64,000 nt of DNA from Lampris incognitus (GCF_029633865.1 NC_079220.1:59731612-59795611); one strand, 5' to 3'; counted from the stretch's first letter, positions 10,641 to 23,170 are shown. Numbers and translations: made by a program. The notes: generated from the letters alone by a model not told the origin.

Positions 10641-11734
10641 CATCTCTTGATAAACGGCCCTGAGCCACAGTTTATATAACACAACTGGTGTCAGCTGGCG
10701 GTAAACTCTTGAGCCCAGTTAGTGGATGTATGGATAGCAGTCACAATCATGCTGAGGTGCTGATGACCTACTGATCCTAGACAGTTTTCACTTGTACTCA
10801 CTCTTGCGCTAGCTAACGCCTGAGGTCCACATGCTGAACTACTGGGACTTGCCTGTCACCTGTCACAAAGACTCCAGGCTGGTGCTGCTTAACTGGATGC
10901 GGGTTGTGTTGTTTGGCTGAAAATACAGATCACAAAGAAAATAAAAATGATTGTAAAATAAGGACCATCTGTTTTAAAGACCCCTTACTTGAGCTAGTTT
11001 ACCAGAACTGGTTGTGTTTTTCAACTGGTGCACACAAATGTGCCGTCAGAGCTGACGAGGTGTGCCCTGGAAAAAAAGTCTAAATATCATTTAAAACGTA
11101 ATATTTACGTCTAAAATTGAATAACTTCAAATTCGTGTCGATGGAGCTGAGCTCTTGTGTTGAAATTTCAAAATTGTGCGCTAGTTGTTGGTTTCTGGGT
11201 TGTAGTGTGTTGCGCGAATTTTTTCCAGAATAGGAAGTGTGCCGTGGCATAGATCAGGTTGTAGGTCTTTCTCTTCAGTACTCATGGCCACTTTGGCAAT
11301 CAAATAGTTTTGAGTGGATGTGTGAGACACTCACCCTGCCGATGAGTCTTTGAGCAAATACGCTAACGGTTTAATGCAGGCTGAACATTCTTTCACCGAG
11401 CTTGCACTTGGGTCACTCCAAGGAGAGGCGTGAAGGAAAAGAACACTTCATGAAAAACATAAAAACAACAAGGGTAGCAGTCATGACCCAACATAAAGGA
11501 CGTGCTGTAACACACCGGACAACATGCTCGAAACTGGTGGGGAGTGTATACGTAGCTACAGTGGCTACAGACACCCATGTTATAACGGCAGGTTTTCAGG
11601 ATGCAAAAAAATAAAAAAAATAAAATTAAATTAAAGCAAGATAAATCATGTCAGGCTTTGAAATTGCAGTCTATAAAAATAAAGTGGAAAACAATCAGAA
11701 ACATTTTAGGGGAAAAATGCAAAACTTAGAGTAG
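10641..11734. other. Unassigned sequence
   Basis: No gene, RNA or known mobile element recognised. There is an A-rich stretch near 11608-11640. Confidence 0.4.
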
Positions 11735-12270
11735 CCTGGTTGCATAAGTGTGCACACGCCTAACTAAACCTTTGTTGAAACATCTTAGCAGTTTTCCTAC
11801 AGCGCTCAAGTCTTTTTGGGTAAGAGTATCAGCTTGGTACATCTTGACTTGGCAATATTTTCCCAATCTTGCATGTAAAAATGTTCTAGATCCATCCAGC
11901 TGTGCGGGTGTCTCTGCACAGCCCTCTTCAGGCCACCCCACAGATGTTCTGTTGGATTCAGGTCTGGGCTCTGGCTGGGCCTTTCCAAAACAATCTTCTT
12001 TTGGTGAAGCCGTTCCTTTGTTGATTTGGGTGTATGCTTTGGGTCGTTGTCGTGCTGAAAGGGGAAATTCCTCCTCTTCTTTAGCTTTCTAGCAGATGCC
12101 TGAAGGTTTTGCACCAGAATCAACAGGTATTTGGAGCTATTCATGATTCTCTCCACCTTGACTAAAGCCCCAGTTCCAGCTGAAGGATCCCGCCAGCCTG
12201 ATGCTGCCACCACCATGCGTCACCGTGGGTACGGTGTTCTTATGGTGATGTGCTGTGTTGTTTTGTGCCA
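11735..12270 (-). pseudogene. Tc1/mariner transposase relic (3' part)
   Basis: The minus strand (frame 12216 to 11806) encodes the C-terminal half of a Tc1-type DDE transposase. It has FQHDNDPKHT, which carries the second catalytic Asp, and SPDLNPTEHLWG, which carries the final acidic residue, followed by the usual basic C-terminal stretch. The N-terminal DNA-binding half and the first catalytic Asp are missing, and a DANA-like SINE abuts the break at 12271. It encodes no functional enzyme. The left end near 11735 resembles the end of a Tc1 element, but no matching inverted repeat remains. Confidence 0.85.
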
Positions 12271-12405
12271 AGCATCCATCCATCCATCCATTATCCAAAC
12301 CGCTTATCCTGCTGTCAGGGTCGCGGGGATGCTAGAGCCTATCCCAGCAGTCACTGGGCAGGAGGCGGGGAGACACCCTGGACAGGCCGCCAGGCCATCA
12401 CAGAG

Positions 12406-12451
<46 letters not shown>

Positions 12452-12645
12452 GACAATTTAGTACGGCTGAGTCACCTGACCTACATGTCTTTGGACTGTG
12501 GGAGGAAACCGGAGCCCCCGGAGGAAACCCACACAGACACGGGAAGAACATGCAAACTCCACACAGAGGACGACCCGGGACCACCCCCAAGGTTGGACTA
12601 CCTCGGGGCTCGAACCTAGAACCTTCTTGCCTTTAGGCAACCGCG
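12271..12645 (-). mobile_element. DANA-like SINE inserted into the Tc1 relic
   Basis: GGATGG-type tail at the left, a CA tract at 12408-12449, the conserved core at 12480-12560, and the B-box region GCTCGAACC near 12607. The tRNA-like head stops at CCGCGCTAAA near 12650, so the outermost A-box part is truncated. It sits directly against transposase sequence. Confidence 0.82.
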
Positions 12646-12689
12646 CTAAATGTGTCATAATATTCTGAGCCCAAAACACATCTAAACTA

Positions 12690-13090
12690 CTATATCTGCG
12701 GCTGGGATCGCCAGTTCGAATCCCCGTGTTACCTCCGGCTTGGTTGGGCGTCCCTACAGACACAATTGGCCGTGTCTGCGGGTGGGAAGCTGGATGTGGG
12801 TGTGTGTCCTGATCACTGCACTAGCGCCTCCTCTGGTCGGTCAGGGTGCCTGTTCAGGGGGGAGGGGGGACTGGGGGGAATAGCGGGATCCTCCCACGTG
12901 CTACGTCCCCCTGGGGGAACTCCTCATTGTCAGGTGAAAAGAAGCACTGGTGACTCCACATGTATGGGAGGAGGCATGTGGTAGTCTGCAGCCCTCCCCA
13001 GATCAGCAGAGGGGGTGGAGCAGAGACCGGGACGGCTCAGAAGAGTGGGGTAATTGGCCGGGCACAATTGGGAAGAAAAAGGGGGCGGGG
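12690..13090 (+). mobile_element. tRNA-derived SINE, second family, copy 1
   Basis: This family recurs seven times in the window. It has a tRNA-like head with B box GGTTCGAATCCCC (here CAGTTCGAATCCCC), then CGTCCCTACAGACACAATTG, CACTAGCGCCTCCTCTGGTC, a G-run, CCTCACTGTCAGGTGAAAAG, and an end of the type GGGGTAATTGGCC..AATTGGGGAGAAAAA. In this copy the first half of the head is missing or diverged. The family name is not certain to me. Confidence 0.85.
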
Positions 13091-13295
13091 ATTATATATA
13101 TATATATAAAACTACAGCTTTATCGGTCCTCAAAGTCCTTAAAGGATTTTGGCAGTTGCGCTGTTTTCAGAGAAACGCAACTTAAACGGTACCCTGTCAG
13201 AAATCCCTAATTTTTTTTCCAAGGTTGAAATGAATCATCCCATTGAGCATCCTTATTTTTGAATATCTTTACTTAATCATACATTTACTGACCTA

Positions 13296-13456
13296 CTATG
13301 GCTCAGTGGTCCAGTGGTTAGCACTGTTACCTCACAGCAAGAAGGTCCTGGGTTCGAACCCCGGTCCTATCTGTGTGGAGTTTGCATGCTGTCCTCGTGT
13401 CTGCGTGGGTTTCCTCCGGGTGCTCCGGGTTCCTCCCACCATCAAAAATACATGCA
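13296..13456 (+). mobile_element. DANA-like SINE, 3' truncated
   Basis: Head GGCTCAGTGGTCCAGTGGTT with B box GGTTCGAACCCC and the core through GTGTGGAGTTTGCATGCTGT and TTTCCTCCGGGTGCTCC. It ends at ATACATGCAT where the microsatellite tail of an L2 LINE begins, so either the L2 inserted here or the SINE lost its tail. Confidence 0.82.
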
Positions 13457-13731
13457 TTTACATTACATTACATTACATTACATTACATTACATTACAGTC
13501 ATTTAGCCGACGCTTTTATCCAAAGCGACTTACAATAAGTGCATCATTTAACGTAGGAAATCAGGGGAACTACTAGTCATCAGAGGTCATAAGTACATCT
13601 AAACAAGCATCTAAGAACAAAACCAGCGCTAAAGTAAAAGCGCAAGAAAGAGATTTTCTTTGTGTAAATGAGTGAATACAATAAGTGCTAAGAACAAGTA
13701 ACAGGGTAGTAGTTCTTGAAGAGGTGAGTTT

Positions 13732-14952
13732 TCAACCTGCTCCGAAAGATGGGCAGCGACTCCGCTGTCCTGACATCAGTGGGGAGTTCATTCCACCACT
13801 GATGTCAGGACAGAAAAGAGCCGTGACCGGGTCAATCGGCAGCAAGGGCCTCTGAGCGACGGGGCAACCAGGCGTCCCGAGGCAGCAGAGCGAAGTGGTG
13901 GGGCGGGTGTAGGGCTTGACCATGGCCTGGAGACAGGAAGGAGCTGTTCCTTTCACTGCCCTGTAGGCTAGCACCAGACTCTTAAACTGGATGCGAGCAG
14001 CTACTGGGAGCCAGTGTAGGGACATGAGAAGGGGAGTTGTGTGGGAGAACTTAGGGCGGTTGAACATCAGACGAGCTGCAGCTTTCTGAACAAGTTCCAG
14101 AGGTCTGATGGCCGACGCCGGGGCGCCAGCAAGGAGGGAGTTGCCGTAGTCCAGCCGGGAGATGACCAGAGTCTGGATGAGCACCTGTGCCATCTTGTCG
14201 GTGAGGAATGGGTGAATCCTCCGGATGTTATAGAGGAGAAATCTGCAGGAGCGAGCAACCGATGCAACGTTTGCAGCAAACGACAGTTGGTCGTCCAGGA
14301 TCACACCCAGATTCCTCACAGTCCGAGTTGGCGTCACCACGGTGTTGTCAATGGTGATGGCCGGGTCTCGGTGCGGGCAACCTTTTCCTGGGAGGAACAT
14401 CAGCTCAGTCTTGTCCAGATTGAGCTTCAGGTGGTGTGTCACCATCCACTCCGAGATGTCAGACAAGCACGCAGCAATGCGTGTCTCTATTTGTGTGTCA
14501 GAGGGAGGGAAGGACAAGATCAGCTGGGTGTCATCAGCATAACAATGGTAAGAGAAGTCATGCGAGCGAATAACAGAACACAGGGATGTCGTGTACAGGG
14601 AGAACAGGAGAGGACCCAGAACCGAACCTTGTGGAATGCCTGTAGTCAGTCTGTGAGGCTCCGACCCAGATCCCCTCCATGTTACCTGGTAGGAGCAACC
14701 CGTCAGGTAGGATGAAAACATTGAGAGTGCAGAGCCTGTGACACCCAGCCCCTCGAGGGTAGAGAGGAGGATCTGGTGGTTCACTGCGTCGAACGCAGCT
14801 GACAGGTCCAGGAATATCAGGACAGAGGAGAGAAAGTTTGCTCTCACAGAGTGCAGCGATTCTGTCACTCCAAGGAGGGCCGTCTCTGTCGAGTGACCCA
14901 CCTTGAACCCAGACTGGTTGGGGTCCAGGAGGTTGTTCTGGTGGCGGTACAA
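13732..14952 (-). pseudogene. L2 reverse transcriptase (partial)
   Basis: 406 open codons that would copy LINE RNA at the target site. Motifs appear in the expected order: SGFKVGHSTETALL, the D-containing LDLSAAFDAVNH, TGIPQGSVLGPLLFSLY, the catalytic YADDTQL, and HLKLNLDKTELMF, followed by a C-terminal thumb-like region ending in LHWLPVAARIQFK. The N-terminal RT region (fingers) is absent because of an internal deletion at about 15025-15045, and what remains joins the upstream frame only after a shift. It is unlikely to be active. Confidence 0.88.
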
Positions 14953-15657
14953 GGAAAGTTGGTTAAAGACAGCACGTTCGAAAGTTTTGGATAGAAAGGG
15001 TAGAAGGGAAACCGGTCTGTAGTTTTAGGGTTAGGGTTAGGAGGAGGAGGTTGGGGTTGAAGAAGTGTAGAGAAGGTTTCAAAGAGTTTCTTAGGATTAG
15101 AGGCAGAGAATAGGATTTTAGAGCGATAGAAGGCAGCCTTAGCAGCTGAAAGGGAGGAGGAGAAAGTGGAAAGAAGAGACTGGAAGTTGAGAAGGTCCTC
15201 TGGGAGTTTGCCTTTTCTCCATTTGTGCTCTGCCACTCTCAGGCTCCGTCTATCAGTACGTACTGAGTCGGTCAGCCAAGGAGCAGGTGGAGTTGGGCAT
15301 GCAGGCCTGGAGGTGAGGGGACAGAGATTGTCCAGAGAAGAGGAGGGGGTAGAGAGAAAAAGATCAGTAGCAGTGGCAGGGGGTAGGAGAGAGAAAGATT
15401 CAGGTGTAGGGAGGATAGAGGTAACAGAGGAAGAAAGATCAGTGGCGGAGAGAGAGCGGAGGTGTCTACGGGTGGAAACCATGTGGGTAGTGGGAGGGGC
15501 TGAGGGGGGTGTAGAGAGGGAGAGAGAGTAGGACATGAAATAGTGGTCAGAGAGCTGGAGGGGAGTAACAGAGAGATTGGAAATAGAACAGTGTCTAGTA
15601 AAGATAAGGTCCAGCTGGTTGCCGGCCTTGTGGGTAGGAGGATGCATGTTAGGGTTA
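14953..15657 (-). pseudogene. L2 endonuclease C-terminus and linker (partial)
   Basis: The minus-strand frame starting at 15683 contains NQLDLIFTR and QLSDHYF, the end of the AP-like endonuclease (the SDH catalytic His motif), then a low-complexity Ser/Pro linker and WRKGKLPEDLLNF..AAKAAFYRSKI, typical of L2 proteins. It stops making sense at a proline-rich stretch where TTAGGG-type repeats mark a deletion. The sequence then resumes, in another frame, at the segment just before the RT. Confidence 0.75.
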
Positions 15658-15832
15658 ATACTCCTGCCTGTGCCCCTGAGCAAGGCAATGGAAAGAAGAA
15701 CTGGAGTTGGTCCCCGGGTGCTGCAGCTGCCCCCTCCTCCTGTACAATAGGATGGTTACATGCAGGGGACACATTCATTATAACGAAACAACTAACTATA
15801 CAACGACGAAAATAAAGTGGCTTTCTTTCTTC
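15658..15832 (+). mobile_element. 3' fragment of a fish SINE or LINE
   Basis: Contains CCCCTGAGCAAGGCA, also seen in related form in the SINE at 37203-37447, and ends near AATAAAGTGGC with a T/C-rich stretch. No head is present, so it is a truncated copy. The family is uncertain. Confidence 0.5.
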
Positions 15833-15847
15833 TTTCTGTCTTTTCTA

Positions 15848-15848
15848 C

Positions 15849-15888
<40 letters not shown>

Positions 15889-15915
15889 CATTCATTCATT
15901 CATTCATTCATTCAT
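15848..15915. repeat. GATT/CATT tetranucleotide tract
   Basis: About 9 GATT units followed by about 8 CATT units. The CATT part is most likely the 3' tail of the antisense LINE that follows at 15916. Confidence 0.9.
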
Positions 15916-16465
15916 CTTCACCCGCTTCTCTGGGGTCGGGTCACAGTGGCAGCAAGCTAAGTAGGGCACTCCACGTGTCCCTTTCCCCGCCAACGCCCTC
16001 CAGCTCCTCCTGGGGGATACCAAGGCATTCCCAGGCCACACTGGACCTGTAGTCCCTCCAGTGAGTTCTGGGTCTACCCCGGGGTCTCCTCCCAGTTGGA
16101 CGTGCCCGGAAAACCTCCAAAGGAAGGCGCCCAGGAGGCATCCTAATCAGATGTCCGAACCACCTCAGCTGCTCCTTTCGGCGCGAAGGAGCAATGGCTC
16201 TACTCTGAGCTCCCTCCGGACGGCCGAGCTCCTCACCCTATCTCTAAGGCTGAGCCCAGACACCCTACGGAGGAAACTCATTTCAGCCGCTTGTATCCAC
16301 GATCTCACCCGTCGGTCACTACCCAAAGCTCATGACCATAGCTGAGGGTTGGAACGAAGACTGACTGGTAAATTGAGAGCTCTGCCTTCCGGCTCAGCTC
16401 CCTTTTCGACCACAACGGTTCGGTACAACGTCCGCATTACTGCTGATGCTGCACCAATCCACCTG
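15880..16465 (-). pseudogene. RTE-type LINE C-terminus (Rex3-like?), 5'-truncated
   Basis: The minus strand encodes the end of a non-LTR retrotransposon protein: LPLEVFRARPTGRRPRGRPR, then WRDY and LGIPQEELEGV, followed by a simple AATG tail. A closely related copy at 59515-60065 has a longer open frame. The GRPRTRWRD-type ending is characteristic of RTE-clade elements; the exact family is inferred. The frame is broken upstream of 16141. Confidence 0.7.
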
Positions 16466-16489
16466 ACCACGTCCTGAGGAACAGTCTGT

Positions 16490-16730
16490 GAGGCCAGAAG
16501 TCGGCACGCCCCAGTCCCCACCTTTGCCTGCCGCCCGGCCTGCATTGCACCCTACCCCAATGCTCACTCCCGCATGTGGTGGGTCCACGAGGTGATGGCT
16601 CCATGTTGTTTTTTTCGGGCTGGGCTCGACCGGGCCCCATGGGCCATGGCCCAGCCACCAAACACTCACTGGAGAGCTCCCTTACCAGGTCTGGCTCCAG
16701 GACGGGGTCATGGTTTCCCTTTTCTGGGCG
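16490..16730 (+). mobile_element. Interspersed repeat shared with 37478-37622
   Basis: Contains CCTGCATTGCACCCTACCCC, GGTGGGTCCACGAGGTGATG and GTTGTTTTTTTCGGGCTGGG. Nearly the same stretch lies at 37478-37622 in the same orientation. At both places it touches an RTE-type LINE end, but in opposite relative orientation, so it is probably a separate module or a rearranged part of a LINE. Family not identified. Confidence 0.6.
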
Positions 16731-17255
16731 AGGAAACCCAATGAAATTACACCAACAGAGTTAGAGAGTTTTCTTTTCTACTATGTAAAGTACAGTTGCG
16801 GCATAGAGAGTGTAACCATCTCAGCTGTACCATGATGATGATACAACACAATTCAGAGGTACATGTCAGTCAAATCTACTAAGTCCCCTTTTGAAGACGG
16901 GTACACCCTTGAAGATTGCAATGACACCGCGAGGTTGAGGATCCAAATCAAACAGCGAGCAGTGAAACAACTTTGTATTTGTCTGTCCCGGAAGATTTTT
17001 GAGCTATGTGGCAATGCTGCGATGAAGCATTTGCTTCCTGTGAAGACTCGACCCCCCGAGTTCGTGGCTGGAGCTGGTGCTGAGAATGAGACTGGGGTGT
17101 TGCTGTTTTACTGGGGATATTGCCTTTGCTTTTGTAGGTCTTATGGCTGGAGTAGATGTAGTATTCTGGTGTGTGACTGTAATCCCTGTGAGCCTGCTGC
17201 CATATCACCATGCCTCGTGGGGCTGGCTCATCATCGCCCGCCTGTCTGTCCTCCG
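16731..17255. other. Unassigned sequence before the 25-bp array
   Basis: No known repeat or gene recognised. An open frame from 16863 runs into the minisatellite, but it has no domain and its second half is repeat translation. Confidence 0.4.
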
Positions 17256-18652
17256 ACACACTCTCTCCAGGAGTCCTCTGATACACTCACTCCAGGAGTC
17301 CTCCGACACACTAACTCCAGGAGTCCTCCGACACACTCTCTCCAGGAGTCCTCCGATACACTCACTCCAGGAGTCCTCCGACACACTCACTCCAGGAGTC
17401 CTCCGACACACTCTCTCCAGGAGTCCTCCGACACACTCACTCCAGGAGTCCTCCGATACACTCACTCCAGGAGTACTCCGACACACTAACTCCAGGAGTC
17501 CTCCGATACACTCACTCCAGGAGTCCTCCGACACACTCTCTCCAGGAGTCCTCCGATACACTCACTCCAGGAGTCCTCCGACACACTCTCTCCAGGAGTC
17601 CTCCGACACACTCTCTCCAGGAGTCCTCCGACACACTCTCTCCAGGAGTCCTCCGATACACTCACTCCAGGAGTCCTCCGATACACTCACTCCAGGAGTC
17701 CTCCGATACACTCACTCTAGGAGTCCTCCGATACACTCACTCCAGGAGTCCTCCGACACACTCTCTCCAGGAGTCCTCTGATACACTCTAGGAGTCCTCC
17801 GACACACTCACTCCAGGACTCCTCCGACACACTCACTCCAGGACTCCTCTGACACACCAGGACTCCTCTGATCCACTCACTCCAGTACTCCTCCGACACA
17901 CTCACTCCAGGAGTCTTCCGACACACTCACGCCAGGACTCCTCCGACACACTCACTCCAGGACTCCTCCGATGCACTCACTCCAGGACTCCTCCGATACA
18001 CTCACTCCAGGACTCCTCCGAGATACTCCTCCGACATACTCACTCCAGGACTCCTCCGACACACACACTCCAGGACTCCTCTGATACACTCACTCCAGGA
18101 CTCCTCTGACACACTCACTCCAGGATTCCTCCGATACACTCGGTCCAGGACTCCTCTGATACACTCACTGCAGGACTCCTCTGATACACTCACTCCAGGA
18201 CTCCTCCGACACACTCACTCCAGGAGTCTTCCGACACACTCACTCCAGGACTCCTCCGATGCACTCACTCCAGGACTCCTCCGACACATTCACTCCAGGG
18301 CTCCTCCGACACACCCACTCCAGGACTCCTCCGATACACTCACTCCAGGATTCCTCCGATACACTCGGTCCAGGGCTCCTCTGATATACACATTCCAGGA
18401 CTCCTCTGATATACACACTACAGGACTCCTCTGATATACACATTCCAGGACTCCTCTGATATACACATTCCAGGACTCCTCTGATATACACATTCCAGGA
18501 CTCCTCTGATATACACACTCCAGGACTCCTCTGATATACACATTCCAGGACTCCTCTGATATACACACTCCAGGACTTCTCTGATATACACATTCCAGGA
18601 CTCCTCTGATATACACACTCCAGGACTCCTCTGATATACACACTCCAGGACT
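17256..18652. repeat. 25-bp minisatellite, about 55 copies, in three variant zones
   Basis: The unit is close to ACACACTCACTCCAGGAGTC plus CTCCG. From 17256 to about 17800 copies end in GGAGTCCTCCG. From about 17800 to 18370 GGACTCCTCCG/CTG dominates, with several short or broken units (17785-17875). From 18380 to 18652 the unit becomes ATATACACATTCCAGGACTC plus CTCTG. The many overlapping open frames are by-products of the repeat. Confidence 0.93.
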
Positions 18653-18854
18653 GTGTAAAGATCAACAGCAGAGATGGAATGCTGTTTGTGTGTGTGTGTG
18701 TGTTTATCTTAATTCCGAAAACTGTGAGTGTGAGTGGATTACTGCAAGAGAATTGTTGTTCGACTTTTGTTGTGTAGCTGGACTTTGCTTTTCTTATTGG
18801 CTGCTCTGGACTGATCCCTGTTTCCGTTTTTGTGCGCCCAGTTCTTTTCTTTGT

Positions 18855-19439
18855 CTAGGATGTGTAATTGTTTGGGGAACCAGGGTTTTTTTTATTGACA
18901 TACAATGTCAGGGCTTTGGTAGGGATGCACATTTCCTCGCAGAACTTGGTGTATGACGTCACGGTGTCAGTGAGTTCATCGAGGGAGTCGCAAGCTGCGC
19001 TAAATATGTTCCAATTAGTGCAGTCAAAGCACCCTCCAAGCGTTTCAGTGGCGTCCATGGACCAGGACGTGGCAGGTTTGGAGGTTTCCTTGATGGGTTT
19101 AGCTTGTGTGTGTATTTTGGGATGAGGAGTAACACGGCGTGGTCGGACCTCCCAGGGGAGCCCTCGGGAATGCACGGTAAGCGTCTGAAACGGAGATGCA
19201 GCAGCGACCCAACGTTTTGTTTTCTCTGCTATGGCAAGCGGCTTGTTGCTCCTAGCTCGGTAGTTCGAGGGACAGGTTCGTATGGTTGAAACGTCTGTCA
19301 TCGTGTGAGGGTTGGGGTTTCCACAGGGGAAATGTTGGCTAATGGCTGCGTCAGCACTGGCTTGGGGTGGGGTGTAAACACCACTAACACAGTGGAGGTG
19401 AACGGTGTGGGGAGGTGACGTGGTCTGCGTTGATCTCAA
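18855..19439 (-). pseudogene. Possible LINE open-reading-frame relic
   Basis: The minus-strand frame of 194 codons contains a stretch near 18870-19030, DCTNWNIF..SLDELTDTVTSY followed by FCEEMCIPTKALTLYVNKK, that resembles the region between endonuclease and reverse transcriptase in fish non-LTR elements (a CTNW..F, TDTVTSYI.FC....PTK pattern). No RT follows. The N-terminal two thirds have no recognisable domain. It is a relic at best. Confidence 0.5.
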
Positions 19440-20092
19440 GAGCAGCAGCAGCAGCGACGAAGGAGTGTTGGGTCGTTACACCAGCGCTGATGACCACGAG
19501 ACAAACACCTCCACCTCGCCACTTGTGAGGAGGTGGTTTGCCCGACCTGTGGCTGTGCAGAGAGGGAAGCCGGGGGGGGGGGGTGCCGCTGGACCAGGGC
19601 CCGGTTGATCCAGCCATGTCTCGGTGAAGCAGAAGGCTGAGCAGTCTCTGTAGTCTCTGTCGGTCTGTGTTGATGACTAAAGCGCCTCCATTTTATTTGT
19701 GAGGGATGGCACGCTGGGCAGGATCAGTGCCGTAGTGGGGGCCGATAGGGCCGCCTCCCGAACCTGGACAGCACCCCTGTTCTCCGTCTCCCTGTGCTAG
19801 GTGTATCTCCCCAGGGTGGCGATCCAGTGTTGTTTACAACCAGTGTGTCCTCTGGACTGTTGGCAGGTAGTCCCAGATTGCCAAATGTAGTCGTCCTGCT
19901 GTACAGCAGCTCCTCACGGCTGTGTTTCTATAGACACGATGCTCTTCTGACATGAAACGGAGACAGAGGTGCAAGACACAGCAGCAGGGCAGGGACCGGG
20001 GCCATCTTGAAGTCCTGAAAGATGGTGAAGGATGGATATGACCCAAGACACTGTGAGAAGGAAAGTAGGACAAAAAAGGAGAGAGAGAAATG
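19440..20092. other. Unassigned sequence, possibly a LINE remnant
   Basis: Contains a short CAG run (19441-19455), a G-run at 19569-19579 and no convincing frame. It may continue the LINE relic at 18855-19439, but I cannot show it. Confidence 0.3.
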
Positions 20093-21500
<1,408 letters not shown>

Positions 21501-22228
21501 TCAGGGAGAAGGAGAGGGAGTATGAGACAAATATAGAAATATGATGATGGGAGGAGGGAATGGGATGGGGGGGGATTGAATGTTACTGAGTGAGAGAGAA
21601 TGAGAGGGAGAGTGAAATGTCGCCAGCGGCACTATTGATGCTAATCCTGTGCTGCGCACCCCCCCACCCCCCTGCCCCCTCTTTAGTTGTCATTAAAACA
21701 GGTGGAGCTTAGCTCAGCTCTGGTTCCAATCAGCTGACAAGGCCTCACGGTAGTGTCACCCATCTTGGGGGGAAAAATGGCTAATGGGTTTTTAGTCCTT
21801 TCCTTCACCCCTCACCCCATCTGTCTCTAGAAGTTCATTAGAGTTGACCATGCAATGCCGAGCAAGTGGGACGCCCCCCCCCAAACCTATCTTCACCCTT
21901 ATCTATTCCCCCAGGTAGTGCAAAATGTGCTTTTCCAAGGAGCATTGCTGATTCGAAGCAGTAACGTTTGTGTGGATTTCAAAATGCAAACTTGATTTTA
22001 ATAGGTATGCACTAAAGCTAAAGAAAAAAGCTGGGCCTTTATTCCTGGCTCTGCTACACGAGTACAGGCCGGGCGAGGACTGAGGGTGTTGACAAAGTTG
22101 CTTCACAGTGAAGTTGCCTCACACAGTTGCTTCCACACCCATCTGGAATATATGAGATCGGCTTACCGGTCGGTAGACTCGGACCAAATCCACTGGAGCA
22201 GTTACAGATATATCCTGATACCATGCTA
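21501..22228. other. Unassigned sequence
   Basis: GA-rich at first, with short C- and G-runs; no gene or known repeat recognised. Confidence 0.4.
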
Positions 22229-23170
22229 CTGTCAGGCCAAATTGTGTCCGGGTGGGTGACGTCATCGTAATACAATCGTGACAGCTTGCATTCCTGACAT
22301 TCCGGTTGTTTAAAATAACATTTTGGGACCCATTTTTTTGGGTAGCTAGCTACCTAGCTAACTTGTCATTGATGTCAAAAATATATAATAGCAATATTGG
22401 ACTTTTCTTTTTTTTTGTGGATTCCCCCCCCCCTTTTTTCTTCCCGATTGTACTTGGCCAATTAGCCCACTCTTCCGAGTGAGAGTCCCAGTTGCTGCTC
22501 CAGCCCCTCTTCCGAGCCGGGGAGGGCTGCAGACTACCACATGCCTCCTCCCATACATGTGGAGTCTCCAGCCGCTTCTTTTCACCTGACAGTGAGGAGT
22601 TTCACCAGGGGGACGTAGCGTGTGAGAGGATCACGCTATTCCCCCCAGTTCCCCCTCCCCCTCGAACAGGTGCCCCGACCGACCAGAGGAGGCGCTAGTG
22701 CAGCGACCAGGACACATACCCACATCTGGCTTCCCACCCGCAGACACGGCCAACTGTGTCTGTAGGGACGCCCGACCAAGATGGAGGTAACACGGGGCTT
22801 CCGCTATGCTACCCGGACGCCCAGGACGTTTCATTTTAATGGAAAATAGGTTTATAGAGCATCTTTATTGAAAATCTCATCCATGCTACATAACTTTAGC
22901 TAGCTGGTTAGCTAGCTAGCTAGCAATGTGATCAACCAGTAGATCAACTTTTGCCTAACAGTATATCTAAATATAAACAATTGCAAGTCGAATATAAAAG
23001 GTGACCCTGTGCATGTATTGTGCGATGTAGCTTAGAAGAGCACACTATTAAACCTGCTTTTGCCTGCAATGTTACGACTCTACAAACTACAGTGAGAGAG
23101 GGATGTCAGGAATGCGAGCTGTCACGATTGCATTGTGATGACGTCACACGGACACATTTTGGCCTGACAG
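22229..23170. mobile_element. Non-autonomous TA-flanked DNA transposon, split by a SINE
   Basis: Both ends are inverted copies. The left begins CTGTCAGGCCAAATTGTGTC and the right, read in reverse complement, begins CTGTCAGGCCAAAATGTGTC. Similarity continues for about 70 bases through TGACGTCATC, CAATCGTGACAGC and GCATTCCTGACAT. TA dinucleotides at 22227-22228 and 23171-23172 fit the TA target duplication of the Tc1/mariner superfamily. The core is AT-rich with many GCTAGCTA words and no transposase. A SINE occupies 22411-22822, so the original element was about 530 bp. Confidence 0.75.
22411..22822 (-). mobile_element. tRNA-derived SINE, second family, copy 2 (inside a DNA transposon)
   Basis: Reverse orientation: the 3' end is the T-rich TTTTTTTTTGTGGATTCCCC, then CCAATTAGCCCACTCTTCCG, CACCTGACAGTGAGGAGTTT, and the head end CTATGCTACCCGGACGCCC. 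The B-box region has decayed (GGGGCTTCCG). It lies inside the TA-flanked element 22229-23170 and is therefore younger than it. Confidence 0.87.

Larger units (their letters stand above)
13457..15657 (-). mobile_element. L2-clade LINE (UnaL2-type 3' end), 5'-truncated, internally deleted
   Basis: The plus strand shows the element reversed. Its 3' end is a TGTAA-type tail (CATTA repeats at 13457-13497) preceded by the conserved sequence that includes ATCCAAAGCGACTTAC, known from eel UnaL2 and many fish L2 elements. Upstream on the minus strand come reverse transcriptase and the end of an AP-type endonuclease. The 5' part, including most of the endonuclease, is missing near 15657. Single-stranded on the minus strand, it is transcriptionally opposite to tob1. 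Confidence 0.88.

Noticed and set aside
10150..10679. Frames of 166-227 codons in the 29-bp array
   Set aside because: Each is the 29-bp unit read through three phases; no domain or start context.
17077..17781. 234-codon frame entering the 25-bp array
   Set aside because: Two thirds is repeat translation and the unique N-terminal part has no domain.
17256..18652. CRISPR-like array
   Set aside because: Repeats are directly adjacent with no unique spacers, in a vertebrate genome; it is a minisatellite.
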